Source: Shewanella salipaludis
GTDB taxonomy: Bacteria; Pseudomonadota; Gammaproteobacteria; Enterobacterales; Shewanellaceae
Length of the DNA stretch: 64,000 bases
Assembly (NCBI RefSeq): GCF_012911865.1
Contig: NZ_JAAXYH010000012.1
Coordinates: 1 to 64,000, forward strand
Reading direction: 5' to 3'
In this document: one piece after another, positions 56,539 to 64,000 of the stretch
Position numbering within the stretch: position 1 is the stretch's first letter
Layout of the letters: every line of letters starts with the position of its first letter
The notes under the pieces: generated by a model
Databases searched by the model: none
What the model saw: only the letters and a program-made list of their open reading frames with translations
Told to the model about the DNA's origin: nothing
Position numbers and translations under genes: made by a program

Positions 56539-56585
56539 ACACTATATATGGGTATATTTTAAAAACAAATCACAACATATAGTAA
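56539..56585 (+). promoter_or_regulatory. Pair of NrdR-like boxes upstream of nrdGD
   Basis: ACACTATATATGGGTA (56539-56554) and TCACAACATATAGTAA (56570-56585) resemble the NrdR consensus ACACwATATATwGTGT; the first is perfect in its left half, the second matches 12 of 16. Their starts are 31 bases apart, three helical turns, as usual for NrdR pairs. Confidence 0.55.
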
Positions 56586-56590
56586 TTTCG

Positions 56591-57043
56591 ATGTTCAACT
56601 CTCTGACACCACAGATCGCACTGCAGGAAGTACCAGGGGAAGTCTCCCTGCTGTTTAGCATCACAGGTTGTGATGTCGGCTGCAAAGGCTGTCACTCGGT
56701 CGAACTCTGGGATGCCAACTATGGTGAGCCCCTGACCCAGGATCGCTATCTGGCCTACCTGGAACAGTATCTGGACTTTGTCAGCTGCATAGTGTTTTTC
56801 GGCGGCGAGTGGCAACCCGGGTCCTTAATCCCCTGCCTGGCATTGGCCCGAAGCATGAACTTCAAGACCTGCCTCTACACGGGGCGGGAGCGGGTGGCAG
56901 CTGAAATCGTCGCCCACCTGGATTACCTCAAGACAGGGGAATTCAAACAGCAACTCGGCGGCCTTGCCAGCCCCGGCAGCAACCAGAAATTTTATGACCT
57001 TAACCGCAAGCAAATCATCAATTACAAATTCATCCGAGAATAA
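56591..57043 (+). CDS. nrdG: Anaerobic ribonucleotide reductase activating protein
   Basis: This 150-residue radical-SAM enzyme installs the glycyl radical on NrdD. The cluster motif is CDVGCKGC (CxxxCxxC) near residue 26. ATG 56591 (MFNSLTPQIALQE) gives the family length; the open frame extends 31 codons upstream through the regulatory boxes. Gene order nrdG-nrdD is the reverse of E. coli. Confidence 0.92.
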   Translation: MFNSLTPQIALQEVPGEVSLLFSITGCDVGCKGCHSVELWDANYGEPLTQDRYLAYLEQYLDFVSCIVFFGGEWQPGSLIPCLALARSMNFKTCLYTGRERVAAEIVAHLDYLKTGEFKQQLGGLASPGSNQKFYDLNRKQIINYKFIRE

Positions 57044-57055
57044 GGAGATAAACAG

Positions 57056-58855
57056 ATGCAAAACATACCCTCAGAGCTGATAGCCGAAAAGGTCCAATTC
57101 ATTCAAGATTATATCAGTGCCGCCAATGCCGCCGACGGGTCCAAATATGACGCCAACGCCAATGTCAGCAGCAAGAACCTGGCAACCCTGGAGACGGAAC
57201 TCAACAAGGACATCAACATCGCCATCAACCGGCGCCTGATGAAAAATCAGATCAGCCAACTGTTCGATGCCTCGCTCGCCGAGGAGTATGAAAACAGCAT
57301 CAATGAACACTTGATCTATGCCCACGATGAAAGCTCACTCAAACCCTATTGCGTCAGCCTGTCCCTGTATCCCATGTTACTGGATGGCCTCACCAAACTC
57401 GGCGGCGAGTCACGCGCCCCGCAGCATCTGGAATCCTTCTGTGGTTGCTTCATCAATCTGGTGTTTGCCGTCAGCGCCCAATTTGCCGGTGCCGTCGCCA
57501 CAGTGGAGTTCCTGACCTACTTCGATCACTTTGCCCGCAAGGATTATGGCGATGACTACACCCAAACGGCGGCGGCCAAGATAGAAGCCCACCTGCAGCA
57601 TGTGGTGTACAGCCTCAACCAACCGGCCGCCGCCCGGGGCTATCAATCGGTATTCTGGAACATCTCCCTCTTCTCCGAGCGCTTCCTCAACGCCATGTTC
57701 GAGAACTTCATCTTCCCCGATGGCGACAGTCCCAACTGGCAATCCATCAATAAGTTACAGCACTTCTTCATGGACTGGTTCGGTAAGGAGCGTGAGAAGG
57801 CACTGCTGACCTACCCTGTGGTCACCGCCGCCATGCTCACCCACAACAAGCAGGTCGCCGATGTTGAATTCGGCCATTTCTGCAGTGCCCAGATGGCCAA
57901 AGGCAACAGCTTCTTCGTCTATATGTCCGACAGCCCCGACTCCCTGGCCTCCTGTTGCCGCCTGCGCAACGAAGTGGCGGATCACAGCTTCTCCTACACC
58001 TTGGGGGCCGGCGGGGTGGCGACCGGCTCCATCAATGTCATCACCCTCAACCTGAACCGCCTGGTGCAGCAGGGAAAAGATCTCGGCGAAGAAATAGAAA
58101 AGATCCAACTATACCAAGTGGCCTACCGCAAGCTGATGGAACATTATCAAGCCTGCCATATGCTGCCGGTTTACGACGCAGGTTTCATCCACCTGGATAA
58201 GCAATTCCTGACCATAGGGATCAACGGCATGGTTGAGGCCGCCGAGTCCAGGGGCATAGTCCCCGGCAATAACAGCGAATATAAAGCCTTCGTCGAAAGC
58301 CAACTCAAGGTCATCTACCAGGCGAACAAGGTCGCCAGTCAGCGTTGGGGCTACAAGTTCAATACCGAATTCGTGCCGGCGGAAAACCTCGGGGTCAAGA
58401 ATGCCAAGTGGGACAGGAAGTCCGGCCTGAAGGTGAATCGAGACTGTTACAACTCCTACTTTTATCCGGTCGAAGACGAGTCGCTCAACCTGGTGGATAA
58501 GTTCGTACTGCACGGCAAGGAGCTGACGCAATTCCTCGATGGCGGCTCGGCGCTGCATCTGAATCTGGAGGAATACCCGGACCCAGAGCAGTATTTCAAG
58601 CTGTATCAGATAGCCGCCAGAACCGGCTGTAACTATTGGACCACCAACATCAAGGTCACCATATGCAATAGCTGCCGCCATATAGACAAACAGACGCGTT
58701 ACCATTGCAGCGTCTGTCACAGCACGGATGTCGATTGGGCGACCCGGGTAATAGGCTACCTCAAACGCGTCACCAGCTTCAGCCAACCCAGGCAGAAAGA
58801 ACATGCACTGAGGCACTATCACCGCCAACAGGCCGGCCTGCAACGAGTCGACTGA
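57056..58855 (+). CDS. nrdD: Anaerobic (class III) ribonucleoside-triphosphate reductase
   Basis: This 599-residue glycyl-radical enzyme makes deoxynucleotides without oxygen. The radical site is RVIGY (Gly 567), 32 residues from the C-terminus as in E. coli NrdD, preceded by the zinc-binding CNSC ... CSVC. It lacks the roughly 100-residue N-terminal ATP-cone of E. coli NrdD (712 residues), so dATP feedback through that domain is not possible. AAGGAG precedes the ATG, 12 bases after nrdG. Confidence 0.93.
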   Translation: MQNIPSELIAEKVQFIQDYISAANAADGSKYDANANVSSKNLATLETELNKDINIAINRRLMKNQISQLFDASLAEEYENSINEHLIYAHDESSLKPYCVSLSLYPMLLDGLTKLGGESRAPQHLESFCGCFINLVFAVSAQFAGAVATVEFLTYFDHFARKDYGDDYTQTAAAKIEAHLQHVVYSLNQPAAARGYQSVFWNISLFSERFLNAMFENFIFPDGDSPNWQSINKLQHFFMDWFGKEREKALLTYPVVTAAMLTHNKQVADVEFGHFCSAQMAKGNSFFVYMSDSPDSLASCCRLRNEVADHSFSYTLGAGGVATGSINVITLNLNRLVQQGKDLGEEIEKIQLYQVAYRKLMEHYQACHMLPVYDAGFIHLDKQFLTIGINGMVEAAESRGIVPGNNSEYKAFVESQLKVIYQANKVASQRWGYKFNTEFVPAENLGVKNAKWDRKSGLKVNRDCYNSYFYPVEDESLNLVDKFVLHGKELTQFLDGGSALHLNLEEYPDPEQYFKLYQIAARTGCNYWTTNIKVTICNSCRHIDKQTRYHCSVCHSTDVDWATRVIGYLKRVTSFSQPRQKEHALRHYHRQQAGLQRVD

Positions 58856-58978
58856 GGCTGAGACGGCCGGCGCGCCGCTGCAATCCCTGAGCGGCGCTTC
58901 CCCTAAAGATAAAAGACTATAAAACTTCACACTTAGTGTTGCATAATCAAGTTATTACCTCTTTTGCTGCCGCTCCCT

Positions 58979-59692
58979 ATGACTATCTCTCTCTTGGACA
59001 TGCTGTCTTTCCTGTGTTTCATCTGTTGCTGGTCCGGCTATACCGCCTTCGCCCGCCGCAAGGCCAAGACCACGGCCTGCATCGCCCGCAGCCTGCATCA
59101 GCATAGGATACATTGGATGTACCAGCTGATGACCCGGGAAATGCGCGTCGGTGAGGCGGCGCTGCTTGCCAATTTGGAACGCAACATCGCCTTCTTCGCC
59201 AGCACCACCTTGCTGGTGCTGGCCGGGGTGCTGACCCTGTTCGCCCAAGTGGAAAAGCTGGAGAGCGTGATCGCCTCAGTGCCCTTCTCCGCCCTGAATC
59301 ACCCCCTGGTACAGGTCAAGCTCGGGCTGCTGGCCGGGATCTTCGTGCTGGCCTTCTTCCAATTCACCTGGTCGATGCGCCAGTATGGCTTCCTCAACGT
59401 CATGATAGGCGCGGCACCGGTCGACAAGTCCGGCACGGATGAGAATTTACGCGGCTACGCCAGGCAGATGGCGATAGTGCAAGATCAGGCGGCACATACC
59501 TACAACTATGGCCTGCGTTCCTATTACTTCTCCATGGCGGCCCTATGCTGGTTCTTCCACCCGCTGCTGTTTATCGGCGCCAGCCTGTTCATCGTCTATA
59601 CCTTGTATCGACGCGAATTCAAGTCCAGGGCGGTTATCGCCATCACCGCAGGACAGGCACACTTGGAAGCGGAGCAGCAGAGCCGAAAATAA
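58979..59692 (+). CDS. DUF599 family inner-membrane protein
   Basis: This 237-residue protein has about four hydrophobic segments (4-25, 70-92, 112-135, 190-215) and the DUF599 pattern (HRIHWMYQLMTREMRVGEAALLANLERNIAFFASTTLLVLAGVLTLF; AHTYNYGLRSYYFSMAALCWFF). Function unknown. Its final 14 codons (GQAHLEAEQQSRK) lie in a sequence that is repeated twice more downstream. ATG 58979 is preferred to an upstream TTG-type start. Confidence 0.85.
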   Translation: MTISLLDMLSFLCFICCWSGYTAFARRKAKTTACIARSLHQHRIHWMYQLMTREMRVGEAALLANLERNIAFFASTTLLVLAGVLTLFAQVEKLESVIASVPFSALNHPLVQVKLGLLAGIFVLAFFQFTWSMRQYGFLNVMIGAAPVDKSGTDENLRGYARQMAIVQDQAAHTYNYGLRSYYFSMAALCWFFHPLLFIGASLFIVYTLYRREFKSRAVIAITAGQAHLEAEQQSRK

Positions 59693-59917
59693 ACTGCAAA
59701 ACCGATGGCGAGTCTCGCCTCATCGGCTGCCGGACAGGTACACCTGGAAGCGGAGCAGCAGAGCCGCGGCAACTGAACCAAGTTAATATTCATGACAGAT
59801 AAGCCTTAACAGCAAAGCCGATGGCGAGTCTCGCCTCATCGGCTGCCGAACAGGCACACCTGGAGGCGGAGCAGCACAACAGCCGAAAATAAACTGCAAA
59901 ACCGATGGCGAGTCTCG
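59651..59917. repeat. Duplicated 3'-end cassettes after the DUF599 gene
   Basis: Segment A (GACAGGCACACTTGGAAGCG and onward, about 35 bases) occurs at 59651, 59732 and 59848. Segment B (CCGATGGCGAGTCTCG, forming a hairpin with CGCC..ATCGGC) occurs at about 59700, 59816 and 59900. The block GCCGAAAATAAACTGCAAAA is repeated at 59684 and 59882. The first A copy is the coding end of the DUF599 gene; the others encode the same HLEAEQ tail without the gene body. Confidence 0.85.
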
Positions 59918-59929
59918 TTTAATGCAGGT

Positions 59930-61699
59930 TCAACTCAGACGGCGATACAGGCTCTGATAGTAGGCATTGCTCGCGAGCAACGTCTCGTGATTGCCGGAGG
60001 CGGCGATCTTGCCCTGCTGCAACAAATGGATCTCATCCATCTGCGCCATGGCTGTGAGCCTGTGGCTTATCAGCAGCAGCGTCTTGTCCCTGGCGAAGGC
60101 AAACAGGAGGGCGAGGATCTCCCGCTCTGTCTGTTTATCCAGCCCCTCGGTCGGCTCGTCGAGCAGCAAGAGCGGCGCATCCCGCAGCAAGGCACGGGCC
60201 ACGCCTATGCGGCGCCGCTCCCCACCCGAGAGCTGACGCCCCCCCTCGCCTATCCAGGCATCCAGCGGCGCCTTGCCCTCGAGCAAGCTGCCCAAGCCCA
60301 CCCAGTGCAACACTTTCATCAGGCGTTCGTCGTTCGCCTTAACGTCGGTCGTATCGCCTTCATGCCCGGGCAATGCCAGGGCGAGGTTGTCCCTCAGGCT
60401 GCCGCTGAATAGGTGGATCCGCTGGCTCACCAGGGACATGGACTGGCGCAGGGCCCGCTCGCCGTAGGCCTCTATCGGCCTGTCATCCAGCCGGATACCG
60501 CCGGCCTGGGGTTGCCACTGACGGCTGATCAATGCCAGCAGGCTCGACTTGCCGCAACCGGTCGGCCCGAGCAGCGCCACCTTGGTGCCGGGTTCGAGCC
60601 TCAGCGACAGTCCCTCGAGCACAGGCTCCCCGGGCGCATAACCGAAATAGATATCATCCAGCGCCAGGCGCCCCGTCTGCGCCGGCCCCCGGCCCCCCGA
60701 GTCTGTCTCCTCGGCGAAGCGGATCGCCGGCGTCTGCTCGGTCAACGCCAGGATACGGCCGGCCGACTGGACACAGGCCGACAACTGTGAGAAGGCCCCG
60801 GCGATGGGCTGCAACATTTCGGCGCAGGCCATGGTGACCAACACCATGAGCCCCAACAGGGGGCCGGGTGGATGCCTGTCGCCGATACCCGCGGCCGCCA
60901 GATATAACACCAGCAACAGCGCGGCGCCATTGACCAGCACCAGCAGTGCCTGGCTCAGGGCCGTCACTCTGGCCATGGCCGTTTGACTACCAAACAGCGC
61001 CCGCTCGGCGGCGTCCAGGCGTGCCAGGAAGCCGCCATTGGCGCCAAATAGCGTCAACTCGGCCTGGCCCTGCAGATACTCCAGCAGCAGTACCCGCAAC
61101 CTGCGCTTGTTGTCGACCGTGTCCCGACCTGCCCTGTCGCCCAGGCGATAGAAGAGCAGCGGCAACAGCAACCAGGCTGCCAACAGCAGGCCACAGAGCA
61201 CCAGTGCCAGCGCAGCGTCGAAGTTCGCCAGGAATAGGTACAACCCAAGGGTCATCAACAGCGAGGCCAGCATGGGGGTCAGGAGCCGCAGATAGAGGTG
61301 ATCCAGAGTGTCTATGTCGGCCAGCAAGAGGTTGAGCAGTTCGCCGCGCCTCAGCCCCTGCAGATTGGCGGCGCTCAGGGGCATCAGCCTCTGCCAGACC
61401 CATATCCGCAGCCGGGTCAGCAGCCTGAAGGTGGCTTCATGGGTCGCCAGCCGCTCGCCGTAGCGGCTCAGGGTGCGGCCGATGGAGAAGAATCTCACGC
61501 CGGCCGCCGGGGTAAAGAAGTTGAATGCCTGGGCCGTGGCCAGACTCAGGCCGGCCACGGCGGTGGCCGACAGAAACCAGCCGGAAAGGGATAAGAGGCC
61601 TATGCCAGCCGCCAGGGTGAATAGGCTGAGCAACATGCCCAGCAAGAGGATCTGCCACTGGCGCTTGAACAGGCGCAGGAAAGGCCAGAGAAGGCTCAT
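59930..61699 (-). CDS. cydC: ABC exporter subunit CydC (heterodimeric cysteine/glutathione exporter)
   Basis: This 589-residue protein has an N-terminal six-helix transmembrane domain and a C-terminal ATPase with Walker A GPTGCGKS near 387, signature LSGGERRR and Walker B LLLLDEPTEG. CydDC exports thiols to the periplasm and is needed for cytochrome bd and c assembly. Its ATG overlaps the cydD stop (ATGA), so translation is coupled. The Pro/Gly-rich linker around 340 is a little long. Confidence 0.93.
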   Translation of the reverse strand: MSLLWPFLRLFKRQWQILLLGMLLSLFTLAAGIGLLSLSGWFLSATAVAGLSLATAQAFNFFTPAAGVRFFSIGRTLSRYGERLATHEATFRLLTRLRIWVWQRLMPLSAANLQGLRRGELLNLLLADIDTLDHLYLRLLTPMLASLLMTLGLYLFLANFDAALALVLCGLLLAAWLLLPLLFYRLGDRAGRDTVDNKRRLRVLLLEYLQGQAELTLFGANGGFLARLDAAERALFGSQTAMARVTALSQALLVLVNGAALLLVLYLAAAGIGDRHPPGPLLGLMVLVTMACAEMLQPIAGAFSQLSACVQSAGRILALTEQTPAIRFAEETDSGGRGPAQTGRLALDDIYFGYAPGEPVLEGLSLRLEPGTKVALLGPTGCGKSSLLALISRQWQPQAGGIRLDDRPIEAYGERALRQSMSLVSQRIHLFSGSLRDNLALALPGHEGDTTDVKANDERLMKVLHWVGLGSLLEGKAPLDAWIGEGGRQLSGGERRRIGVARALLRDAPLLLLDEPTEGLDKQTEREILALLFAFARDKTLLLISHRLTAMAQMDEIHLLQQGKIAASGNHETLLASNAYYQSLYRRLS

Positions 61700-63618
61700 G
61701 ACTCGGCCCCCCGACCGGCGGCCCGAGCATCGGTCGCCAGATCGCTCTCTATGTTAGTCTCCGGCTCCAGGTCATCCAGGTCATCTAGGTCATCTAAGTC
61801 ATCTAGGTCATCTAGGTCATCTAAGTCGAGCAGTTCATCCTGCTCGGTCAACATGTCGCGAAATACCCCGGGGGCAGTGGCCAAGGCGTCGAAGTCGCCC
61901 TCCTGCACCAGTTGCCCCCCGGCGAGCACCAAGATCTTATCCATCTGCGCCAGGTGCTCCAGCCTGTGAGTCACCATGATGCAAGCCTTGCCCCGCATGG
62001 CCTCATCCAGCGCGGCGAGCACCAGCCGCTCGCTATGGCTGTCCAGGCTGGCGCTGGGCTCATCGAGCAGAAATAGCCCAGCCCCCTGGCCCAGGGCCCT
62101 GGCCAGGGCGATGCGCTGGGCCTGGCCGACAGACAGGCCGCCCGCCTCTTCGGCTATCCTATGCGCCAGGCCCATGGGACTGGCGGCGACAAAATCGGCG
62201 ATATTGGCCTGGGCCAGCAGCTCATGGATGCGCTCATCCGTCATCTCCGGCCTGCCGAGGGCGACATTGTCGCGCACTGTGCCATGAAACAGCTGGGGCT
62301 CCTGCCCCAACCAGGCGATGCGACGCCGCCATTGGGCCAAATCCAGACGATTCAACTCGACGCCGTTGATTTGCAAACTGCCGCTGTAGGGCAGGAACCC
62401 CAGCAAGGCATTGAGCAGACTGGTCTTGCCGGCGCCGCTCGGCCCCACCAACGCCAGGTGCTGCCCCGGCATTAGGCTGAAACTCAGCGGCCCCAGCAGG
62501 CATAGGCCGTCCAGGGTATGGACTCTCAAGCCGGTGGCGCGGATGGTGATGTCATCGCCAAACATGGGCTCACCGGCATAGGGCTCGCCGGCGGCAGCGG
62601 CGTTTGGGGTTGAAGTTGTGTCCGGCGGCTGTTGCAACAGCGCCATCAGGGCCTCGGCGGCGCCTATGGCCTGGGCCTTGGCGTGATAGTGAGTGCCGAG
62701 ATCCCGCAGCGGCTGATAAAACTCGGGTGCCAGCAAGAGGATAAACATCCCGGTCAACAGGCTGATCTTGATGTCGTAATGGCCGAAATCCAGGTTCCCC
62801 AAGTAGCTGAAACCTAAGTAGACAGCCAATACTGCGATAGACACGGCGGCGAAAAACTCCAGCACCGCCGAACTGAGGAAGGCCAGCTTGAGCACTGACA
62901 TGGTACGGCCGCGAAACTCCTCACTGGCATCGGCTATCTGTTTGAGTTCGGCATCGGCGCGGTAGAAGAGCTTCAGGGTGCTCAGCCCCCTGAGCCTATC
63001 CAGAAAGTGACCGCTGAGTCGGGACAGGGCCCTGACGTTGTTGCGATTGGCCTCGGCGGCCCCCATGCCGACCAAGATCATGAACAGCGGGATCAGCGGC
63101 GCCGTCGTCAGCAAGACCAGCCCGGCGGCCCAGTTAAGGGGAAATACGGCGACCAGTATGATGAGGGGGATGCAGCCCGCCAGGGCGACTTGCGGCAGGT
63201 ACCTGGCGTAGAAATCCTGCAGGTTTTCCACCTGCTCCAACACTATGCTGGCCCAGGCACCCGCGGGTTTGCCTTGAATGAATGCCGGCCCCAATACGCT
63301 GAGGCGCGCCAGCACGGCGCCGCGTATCTGTTTTCGCAGCCTTACCCCGGCATTGAAGCTGGTCCGCTCGCGGCCATAGGCCAGCGCCGCCCGCACAGCC
63401 GTCAGCGCCAGCAGGCCGACGAACTGGGCATCGAAATCGCTCCTGGGACGCTCGAGCATGATGATGCCGTCGAGCACTGTGGCTATCAGGTACGCCTGTG
63501 CCACCATGGCGGCGCCCGACAACAGGCCGCACAGGAGCGTCAGCTTGAGATAGGGGCCACAGGCATGGCGCTGGGACTTCAACCAGAGGCTGAGACGTTT
63601 CTCTAAGGGTTTATCCAT
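61696..63618 (-). CDS. cydD: ABC exporter subunit CydD
   Basis: This 640-residue protein has a transmembrane domain (about 20-330) and an ATPase domain with Walker A GPSGAGKT near 396, signature LSVGQAQR and Walker B LFLLDEPSAS. It partners CydC. The C-terminus is extended by about 45 residues containing a (LDD)n acidic repeat encoded by 9-bp tandem repeats, a feature outside the normal CydD end. No cydAB is in the window. Confidence 0.93.
   Translation of the reverse strand: MDKPLEKRLSLWLKSQRHACGPYLKLTLLCGLLSGAAMVAQAYLIATVLDGIIMLERPRSDFDAQFVGLLALTAVRAALAYGRERTSFNAGVRLRKQIRGAVLARLSVLGPAFIQGKPAGAWASIVLEQVENLQDFYARYLPQVALAGCIPLIILVAVFPLNWAAGLVLLTTAPLIPLFMILVGMGAAEANRNNVRALSRLSGHFLDRLRGLSTLKLFYRADAELKQIADASEEFRGRTMSVLKLAFLSSAVLEFFAAVSIAVLAVYLGFSYLGNLDFGHYDIKISLLTGMFILLLAPEFYQPLRDLGTHYHAKAQAIGAAEALMALLQQPPDTTSTPNAAAAGEPYAGEPMFGDDITIRATGLRVHTLDGLCLLGPLSFSLMPGQHLALVGPSGAGKTSLLNALLGFLPYSGSLQINGVELNRLDLAQWRRRIAWLGQEPQLFHGTVRDNVALGRPEMTDERIHELLAQANIADFVAASPMGLAHRIAEEAGGLSVGQAQRIALARALGQGAGLFLLDEPSASLDSHSERLVLAALDEAMRGKACIMVTHRLEHLAQMDKILVLAGGQLVQEGDFDALATAPGVFRDMLTEQDELLDLDDLDDLDDLDDLDDLDDLEPETNIESDLATDARAAGRGAES
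61769..61831. repeat. In-frame 9-bp microsatellite in cydD
   Basis: Seven units of A(G/A)GTCATCT-type sequence (six complete, the last diverged) encode repeated LDD in the CydD C-terminal tail. The units are near-identical at the DNA level, which points to recent slippage. Confidence 0.9.
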
Positions 63619-63783
63619 GCAAATCCGGCATAAGGCAATAATAATGAAGAGCTTAGGCTAATAAGTCACCCGAGCGAATGCATGGCTCAGGATTGAGCCG
63701 CAGTATCTCAGGCATTCTTCCATGAGGAAACCCGGATGGGCGAATTTGTTAGCTGGACCACAAATAAGCCATAAACCCAGGAC

Positions 63784-64000
63784 TCAACGCCGCTCGCCAA
63801 TGCTGGGCTCACCGTATTTGACCAGCACATGCCATAGGAGCTTAAGCTCCTGGGCCACCAGCTCCCGGCTGCCCCTGTCACGCCACAGCTGCGGGTTGCG
63901 CTGCAGCGCCTGGGCCGCCAACCCCAGCGCCCTGGCATCCAGGTAATCATCCATGGCGACGCGGCGGGCGAGCGACGGCATAGCCGGGCCGCGGAAATCC
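63784..64000 (-). CDS. Unknown protein, 5' part off the right edge
   Basis: This frame is open to the window edge and ends at 63784, giving the last 71 or so residues (DFRGPAMPSLARRVAMDDYLDARALGLAAQALQ ... VKYGEPSIGERR). The sequence is helical and soluble, with no recognised family. It is upstream of cydD on the same strand, with 165 bases between that show no clear terminator. An internal ATG at 63981 could also be a start. Confidence 0.5.
   Translation of the reverse strand, partial: DFRGPAMPSLARRVAMDDYLDARALGLAAQALQRNPQLWRDRGSRELVAQELKLLWHVLVKYGEPSIGERR

Noticed and set aside
1..64000. CRISPR array, insertion sequence or prophage
   Set aside because: No array of regularly spaced identical repeats, no transposase or integrase and no phage structural genes were seen on either strand.

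Overview
The window looks like chromosomal DNA of a marine gammaproteobacterium, most probably a higher-GC Shewanella (loihica/amazonensis-like). The evidence is the gene content and protein sequences (DUF4447, DUF3622, DUF1456 and DUF808 proteins, a 1059-residue PutA, two TonB receptors, a Cu nitrite reductase with azurin) and the rrn leader architecture. The species is inferred, not shown. No integrase, transposase, phage module or CRISPR array was seen, so this reads as core chromosome with some lineage-specific insertions.

Layout. 1-420: leader and two promoters of an rRNA operon whose 16S gene lies off the left edge on the minus strand. 0.8-8 kb: pssA, a DUF4124 protein, clpB (near-perfect sigma-32 promoter), pgeF/yfiH, rluD and the divergent bamD (candidate sigma-E and sigma-70 promoters). 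8.1-8.6 kb: tRNA-Phe and three tRNA-Leu(CAG). 8.7-17.2 kb: two chemoreceptors, a secreted DUF4097 beta-solenoid protein, rsuA, an unexplained nested hairpin and an M13 lipoprotein peptidase. 17.3-19.1 kb: a secreted RelA/SpoT-fold protein followed by a SUKH (SMI1/KNR4) protein and a DUF4447 protein; this is the most novel-looking locus. 19.2-31.4 kb: glutathione transferase, TonB receptor, an Nramp homologue lacking the metal-binding motifs, DUF1456, malic enzyme, PAP2 phosphatase, TPR-GGDEF cyclase, queG. 31.5-36 kb: dodecin, metE/metR with tandem MetR boxes, HDOD protein. 36.4-40.4 kb: B12-riboswitch-controlled TonB receptor, a secreted unknown, azurin.

40.4-51.7 kb: a pentapeptide-repeat protein, DUF3622, DUF808, rpiA, the CYTH/CHAD triphosphatase ygiF, the DUF47-pit phosphate uptake pair behind an array of Pho-box-like repeats, ygiM and putA. 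52-56.2 kb: a nitrite-reduction cluster (nirK, an unknown exported protein, an SCO protein, a PCu(A)C copper chaperone, a DNR-type Crp/Fnr regulator) with FNR/DNR-type boxes. 56.5-58.9 kb: nrdG-nrdD behind a perfect FNR-type box and two phased NrdR-like boxes. 59-64 kb: a DUF599 membrane protein with a duplicated 3' end, cydC and cydD, and a truncated unknown gene at the right edge.

How it fits together. The right third is built for low oxygen: NirK reduces nitrite with azurin (12 kb away) as a plausible electron donor, SCO and PCu(A)C can supply copper, NrdDG makes deoxynucleotides without oxygen, CydDC is needed for cytochrome bd assembly, and the shared TTGAY-N4-ATCAA boxes suggest common control by FNR and/or the local DNR-like protein. 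Several starts were moved from the longest open frame to internal or non-ATG codons on ribosome-binding-site and family-length grounds; these are stated per entry.
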